From the NCBI GenBank assembly GCA_030765245.1, contig JAVCCX010000081.1, positions 1 to 10,554 of the forward strand: a stretch of 10,554 bases of DNA. Reading direction: 5' to 3'. The position numbers and the translations under genes are program-made. The notes beneath the pieces are model-generated. The model searched no databases. It saw only the letters and a list, made by a program, of their open reading frames with translations, and was not told where the DNA came from. Shown in pieces: positions 6,971-10,554 of this stretch (positions are counted from its first letter, which is position 1; each line of letters begins with the position of its first letter). This stretch comes from Candidatus Zophobacter franzmannii. GTDB lineage: Bacteria > Cloacimonadota > Cloacimonadia > Cloacimonadales > JAFGVF01.

Positions 6971-7705
6971 ATGAAAACCAAGATACTGATTCTCACCAAA
7001 TTTCCCGAAGCAGGGAAGGTAAAATCACGGCTGGCAAAAGAGATCGGCAACCACAAAGCTGCGGAAATATACAGAACTGTTCTTTTAAATAATTGGCAGC
7101 AGGCAAAAGAAACTGATCACGGAATCAGTATCGAATTTTCACCCCCTGATTCCAAAGATAAATTTCATAAGATGTTTGGAAGTAATGCTAAACTTAATCC
7201 GCAAGTTGGGAGTGATATTGGGTGGAAAATGGCAAACGCTTTTACAAATTGCTTCCAGCAGCAATTCGATGCGGCGATCCTGATCGGGGGCGATGCACCA
7301 AATATTTCTACACAGCTTTTTAACGAAGCTTTGACTTCTCTTCAAGATCATGACATTGTTTTAGGCCCAACTCATGATGGTGGTTATTTTCTCATTGGAT
7401 TTAAATGGGATAGCTTCGACACCAAATATTTCCAAAATATCAATTGGAGTACACCCAAAGTTTTTGAGCAGACTTCAGATATAATTCGTAAAAGCAATAA
7501 TAAACTATATCTTATTGAAAAAAGAATCGATCTGGATACTTTTCATGATGTGAAAGAGTTCCTAAGGTCAAATAAAGAAAGATCTGGAGTTTCAGGAAAG
7601 ATACTGGAGATTCTTGAATGTGAGGATTCCGATGAAGATAATAGTTTTAATACTGTTACTAATCATGCCGATCCTAGTATATGCTCAGACAGAGATCTAC
7701 GATAA
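6971..7705 (+). CDS. Arsenosugar-cluster CofC/GT-A-like transferase (TIGR04282 type)
   Basis: Nucleotidyl/glycosyl-transferase-fold protein of the 'transferase 1, rSAM/selenodomain-associated' family. The N terminus carries the phosphate-binding pattern LTKFPEAGKVKSRLAKE (8-24). Further on are LIGGDAPNIS (104-113), LGPTHDGGYFLIG (131-143), WSTPKVFEQT (159-168) and RIDLDTFHDV (185-194), the usual last family motif. Start ATG 6971 is chosen because homologues begin at the KILILTKFPE strand. In-frame ATG 6902 would add 23 residues that merely read the ArsS tail in another frame. No Shine-Dalgarno lies close by; AGGAGG is 32 nt upstream, or about 13 nt if the intervening hairpin forms. After about residue 216 there is a 28-residue tail with no family look (CEDSDEDNSFN...). 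It extends 74 nt into the next gene and may reflect a frame change. Likely acts with the GT2-like protein on the arsenosugar. Confidence 0.88.
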   Translation: MKTKILILTKFPEAGKVKSRLAKEIGNHKAAEIYRTVLLNNWQQAKETDHGISIEFSPPDSKDKFHKMFGSNAKLNPQVGSDIGWKMANAFTNCFQQQFDAAILIGGDAPNISTQLFNEALTSLQDHDIVLGPTHDGGYFLIGFKWDSFDTKYFQNINWSTPKVFEQTSDIIRKSNNKLYLIEKRIDLDTFHDVKEFLRSNKERSGVSGKILEILECEDSDEDNSFNTVTNHADPSICSDRDLR

Positions 7706-8372
7706 ATGGGATGAGTTGACAGGGAAATATATAAGCCAAAGTTTTAAAGAAAATATAGAATTCAATAGTGTTGATTATGCTCAATTAAAGAACGACACAA
7801 CATTTTCAGGAATTATCGAACTCCTGATGGATTTTGATATTTCACAATTACAATCCAAAAATCAGAAATTAGCCTTCTGGATAAATGTATATAACATTGC
7901 TGCTATAAAAGTGGTATCAGATGATAATATTCCAAAGAGTATCAAAGATGCAGGGAGTTTGTTCAAGCCGGTTTGGAAGAATGATGCGATCAATGTGGGT
8001 GGAATTGTTTATTCTTTGGGAGAGATAGAGCATAAAGTATTGCGTCCCATGAATGAACCTTTAATCCACTTTGGCATTGTCTGTGCTTCTCTTTCCTGCC
8101 CTGATCTTAGAAACGAAGCTTATAGACCTCAATCGGTCATTGAGCAGTTAACAGCTAACACAAAGTCATTTCTACTGAATACATCAAAAGGATTAAAGAG
8201 CGATCAATCAAGAAAAGTGGTTGAGTTATCTGCTATTTTTAAATGGTTTGAAGATGATTTTGCAATAGGTATTCCTCAATTTATTTTTGAGAACTCAGGA
8301 ATTGATGTAAAAGGATACAAGATCAAATACCTCGATTACAACTGGGATTTGAACAACCTTGAGATAAAGTGA
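7632..8372 (+). CDS. Secreted DUF547-domain protein
   Basis: Protein of 246 residues with a clear Sec signal peptide: MKIIVLILLLIMPILVYAQ, likely cleaved after VYA, so it should be periplasmic or extracytoplasmic. The DUF547 domain follows, recognised by KLAFWINVYNIAAI, LGEIEHKVLRP, HFGIVCASLSCPDL with two cysteines, SAIFKWFEDDF and the terminal YLDYNWDLN. DUF547 proteins are common in arsenosugar and TVP38-oxidoreductase neighbourhoods, but their biochemical activity is unknown to me; the conserved Cys/His/Glu residues suggest a papain-like or transglutaminase-like fold. Start ATG 7632 has GAGGA (7622-7626) 5 nt upstream and makes residue 1 the start of the signal peptide. The in-frame TTG at 7614 would add NVRIP before it. 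The gene overlaps the preceding transferase frame by 74 nt, and the next gene begins after 65 nt. Confidence 0.88.
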   Translation: MKIIVLILLLIMPILVYAQTEIYDKWDELTGKYISQSFKENIEFNSVDYAQLKNDTTFSGIIELLMDFDISQLQSKNQKLAFWINVYNIAAIKVVSDDNIPKSIKDAGSLFKPVWKNDAINVGGIVYSLGEIEHKVLRPMNEPLIHFGIVCASLSCPDLRNEAYRPQSVIEQLTANTKSFLLNTSKGLKSDQSRKVVELSAIFKWFEDDFAIGIPQFIFENSGIDVKGYKIKYLDYNWDLNNLEIK

Positions 8373-8437
8373 AAGAATAGAGATCGGGTTTCCAAAAACC
8401 AACACATCGCAAGTCAACTTTTTAAAAGGAATGAATT

Positions 8438-9853
8438 ATGAAATACGATTTTCACATTATTGTTATTGGAGCTGGAAGTGCCGGTCTTACTGTTGCATCC
8501 GGTGCTAGTGGATTGGGTGCCAAAGTTGCTCTTATCGAAAACCACAAAATGGGTGGTGACTGCCTGAATTACGGTTGTGTTCCCAGCAAAGCTTTTCTAA
8601 GAACAGCACATCTGGCTAAAGACATTTCAAATTCATCTGAATTTGCCCTTGATGCAAAATTGGGAGAAGTTAATTTAAAAAAGGTGATGCAGCGTGTCAA
8701 AAGTGTTATCGCTGAGATCGAACCGCACGATTCTAAAGAACGTTTTGAAGGTTTGGGAGTGAAAGTTTTCATGGGTGAACCTGAAGTTATCGATAATCAC
8801 ACTGTTAAGATAAACGACCAACTAATGACAGGCAAAAAGTTAGTTTTTGCTACCGGATCAACAGCTAGAGTTCCAGCTATTCCCGGCTTGGAAAATGTAG
8901 ATTATCTTACCAATCAAACTATCTTTGATTTGGAGAATTTACCTGAGCATCTGGTCATTATTGGTGGTGGTCCTATCGGGTTGGAATTGGGACAAGGCTT
9001 CCGACATCTTGGTTCCAAAGTTACCATTATTGATCAAAACGATCACCTCTTCCCAAAAGATGATCCCGAAGTGTGGGATGTAATGAAGCAGGTTTTTGCC
9101 AAAGATGGAGTAGATCTCTGTCTGGAATGCAAAGTGAAATCAATAAGTGGGAAAGAGAATCAGAAATCTGTGACTGTAGAAATGAATGGAGCAGAAAAAG
9201 TGATATCCGGAGATGCACTATTGGTATCTGCAGGACGAATTCCAAACTCAGAGCACCTGAACCTGGGGAAACTCGGTGTGGAAACAGATAAGCGCGGATT
9301 CATTATTACTAACAAGAAGATGCGGACGTCAGTCAGCAATATTTTCGCTGCCGGAGATGTAACTGGACCTTTCCAATTTACTCATATGGCTGGTTATCAA
9401 GCTGGTAAAATTGTACCAAATGCAATCCTGGGTTTTGGTGGAAAATCTTCTTATACAATGATTCCCTGGACGACTTACACCAAACCGGAAGTAGCTCATA
9501 TTGGTTATACGCAACCCTGGGCAGAGCAGCTTGGGATATATCAAGAATCAATGACCTTTCCGTTAGAAGAAATTGATCGAGCCAAAGCAGACAATGACAG
9601 AGATGGATTTCTGAAACTAATTTTAGGAAAAAAAGGTAAAATAATTGGTGCAACTTTAGTGGGAGAAAAAGCAGGAGAGATGATCCCGGTAGCTTCTTTA
9701 GCAATTGCCAAAGGATTGAAAGCGTCTACTTTCGCATCGTTCATTTTTTCATATCCTACTCAAGCTGAGATTTTCCAGCGAATCAGTTTTAATTATCTAA
9801 AACGTTCATTCAAAGATTGGATGAAAGAATTGATAAAGAACATATTCTTGTAA
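8438..9853 (+). CDS. Mercuric-reductase-like FAD/NAD(P) disulfide oxidoreductase
   Basis: Class I flavoprotein disulfide reductase, 471 residues. FAD-binding IGAGSAG (10-16) is followed by the redox-active pair Cys42/Cys47 in GGDCLNYGCVPSKAF (39-53) and ATGSTARVP (138-146). The NAD(P) domain has VIIGGGPIGLELG (173-185), and the second FAD strand is IFAAGDVTGP. The dimerisation domain ends with FSYPTQAEIFQR. Dihydrolipoamide dehydrogenase has a catalytic His-Pro at this place; here it is Tyr439-Pro440, as in MerA-like proteins. There is no N-terminal heavy-metal domain and no C-terminal vicinal Cys-Cys, so Hg(II) reduction is unlikely. The start has AAAGGA (8425-8430) 7 nt upstream. Such proteins are often adjacent or fused to TVP38/TMEM64 proteins, and the next gene is one. 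A role in reducing a disulfide, quinone or arsenical in the operon's pathway is inference. Confidence 0.92.
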   Translation: MKYDFHIIVIGAGSAGLTVASGASGLGAKVALIENHKMGGDCLNYGCVPSKAFLRTAHLAKDISNSSEFALDAKLGEVNLKKVMQRVKSVIAEIEPHDSKERFEGLGVKVFMGEPEVIDNHTVKINDQLMTGKKLVFATGSTARVPAIPGLENVDYLTNQTIFDLENLPEHLVIIGGGPIGLELGQGFRHLGSKVTIIDQNDHLFPKDDPEVWDVMKQVFAKDGVDLCLECKVKSISGKENQKSVTVEMNGAEKVISGDALLVSAGRIPNSEHLNLGKLGVETDKRGFIITNKKMRTSVSNIFAAGDVTGPFQFTHMAGYQAGKIVPNAILGFGGKSSYTMIPWTTYTKPEVAHIGYTQPWAEQLGIYQESMTFPLEEIDRAKADNDRDGFLKLILGKKGKIIGATLVGEKAGEMIPVASLAIAKGLKASTFASFIFSYPTQAEIFQRISFNYLKRSFKDWMKELIKNIFL

Positions 9854-9954
9854 TCTGGAGGAAGATTCCGGTCCTATAAGGATTTTACTGGGTTCTTTGA
9901 AAGGATAATGTTACTTTGCTTACCAAATCGACTAAAAAACAATAGGAAAATATA

Positions 9955-10554
9955 ATGAAACCGTTTCATAAAAAACTCTTGATCGTATTGATCTTGATCC
10001 TGGTAATCGTCGCAATTCGATTAACCGGAGTTCATAAATATCTCACCTTTGAAAACCTGCAGACACAAAAAGATATTCTGCATGCTTATGTAGACGCGAA
10101 CTATCTTCTGGCTATGCTCATTTTTGTTTTGACCTACACAATCTCTGTTGCTTTTTCCATACCCGGAGCCACAATTCTCACGCTTACCGGAGGTTTGCTT
10201 TTCGGCACAATATTTGGTGCTCTCTTTGTGAATGTGGGAGCAACTGCAGGTTCTATCGGTGTCTTTCTTTTTGCCCGATATTTATTGGGCGCAAAACTTC
10301 AGGAGAAGTATTCAGAGAAATTAGCAAAATTCAATAAAGAGATTGAAGTAAATGGATATAGTTATCTACTAACTTTGCGATTTATTCCGCTCTTTCCGTT
10401 CTGGATGGTAAACCTATTTGCGGGATTAACAAAAATACCATTGCGTACCTATGTCTGGACAACAGCTCTTGGCATTTTACCGGGATCATTGGTTTACACC
10501 TATACCGGTAATCAACTGAACACGATCAATTCACTTAAGGATATTTTTTCATGG
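9955..10554 (+). CDS. TVP38/TMEM64-family membrane protein (3' end outside the window)
   Basis: First 200 residues of an inner-membrane protein of the DedA/TVP38/TMEM64 (VTT domain) family; the frame is still open at the right edge. An N-terminal membrane segment (about 8-22) is followed by helices near 50-68 and 70-110. The family core is visible as FSIPGATILTLTGGLLFG (67-84), then RFIPLFPFWMVNLFAGL (142-158), and the TTALGILPGSLVYTYTG segment (169-185). AGGAAA (9944-9949) lies 5 nt before the ATG. The gene is 101 nt after the oxidoreductase, so it probably shares the transcript. TVP38 proteins recur with MerA-like flavoproteins, and fusions of the two are known, so a membrane-linked redox or export partnership is plausible. 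Related eukaryotic and bacterial VTT proteins handle lipids; substrate here is unknown. Confidence 0.9.
   Translation, partial: MKPFHKKLLIVLILILVIVAIRLTGVHKYLTFENLQTQKDILHAYVDANYLLAMLIFVLTYTISVAFSIPGATILTLTGGLLFGTIFGALFVNVGATAGSIGVFLFARYLLGAKLQEKYSEKLAKFNKEIEVNGYSYLLTLRFIPLFPFWMVNLFAGLTKIPLRTYVWTTALGILPGSLVYTYTGNQLNTINSLKDIFSW

Noticed and set aside
8383..8400. GGTTT...AAACC hairpin between the DUF547 and oxidoreductase genes
   Set aside because: Only 5 bp and no T-tract; not enough to call a terminator or operon boundary.

Overview
The window is AT-rich bacterial DNA with compact, mostly co-directional operons and clear Shine-Dalgarno sites. It carries an [FeFe]-hydrogenase maturation GTPase (HydF), an aspartase, an iron-sulfur flavoprotein-like reductase and a radical-SAM arsenosugar cluster that appears to use selenocysteine. 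This points to an anaerobic or microaerophilic, selenocysteine-decoding bacterium. The hairpin repeat family at 2783-3094 resembles ones I recall from Bacteroidota/FCB-group and Planctomycete genomes, but the regular Shine-Dalgarno sites argue against a typical Bacteroidota member. No taxon can be fixed from the sequence alone.

Layout. Positions 117-2712 hold an aspA-hydF operon, with hydF following after 10 nt. Positions 2713-3131 are non-coding and packed with short degenerate hairpin repeats. Positions 3132-3761 (minus strand) encode a flavodoxin-fold FMN/Fe-S protein. It is divergent from an EamA-type permease at 3910-4773, and a perfect 12-bp palindrome lies between the two. From about 4850 onward everything reads rightward as a probable single transcription unit: GT2-like transferase (4945), carboxymuconolactone-decarboxylase/AhpD-like protein (5637), radical SAM protein ArsS (5980), CofC-like nucleotidyl/glycosyl transferase (6971), secreted DUF547 protein (7632), mercuric-reductase-like flavoprotein (8438) and a TVP38/TMEM64 membrane protein cut by the right edge (9955).

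The right half is the arsenosugar (formerly 'rSAM/selenodomain-associated') cluster. ArsS is thought to attach the 5'-deoxyadenosyl group of SAM to dimethylarsenite, and the two transferases are expected to elaborate the resulting arsenosugar. The CMD protein, DUF547 protein, disulfide oxidoreductase and TVP38 protein are recurrent companions whose exact chemistry is unsettled. No arsM methyltransferase is visible here.

The most notable point is the end of ArsS. The frame reaches an in-frame UGA (6931-6933) exactly where the family's C-terminal GSS-C-G motif has its cysteine. It continues as U-GGEISE to a TAG at 6952, and an 8-bp hairpin with a G-first apical loop sits 20 nt after the UGA. 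This is strong internal evidence for a selenoprotein with a bacterial SECIS. The same RNA contains a perfect AGGAGG that can pair with CTTCCT immediately before the next gene's AUG, so UGA decoding and translation of the downstream transferase may be mechanically linked.
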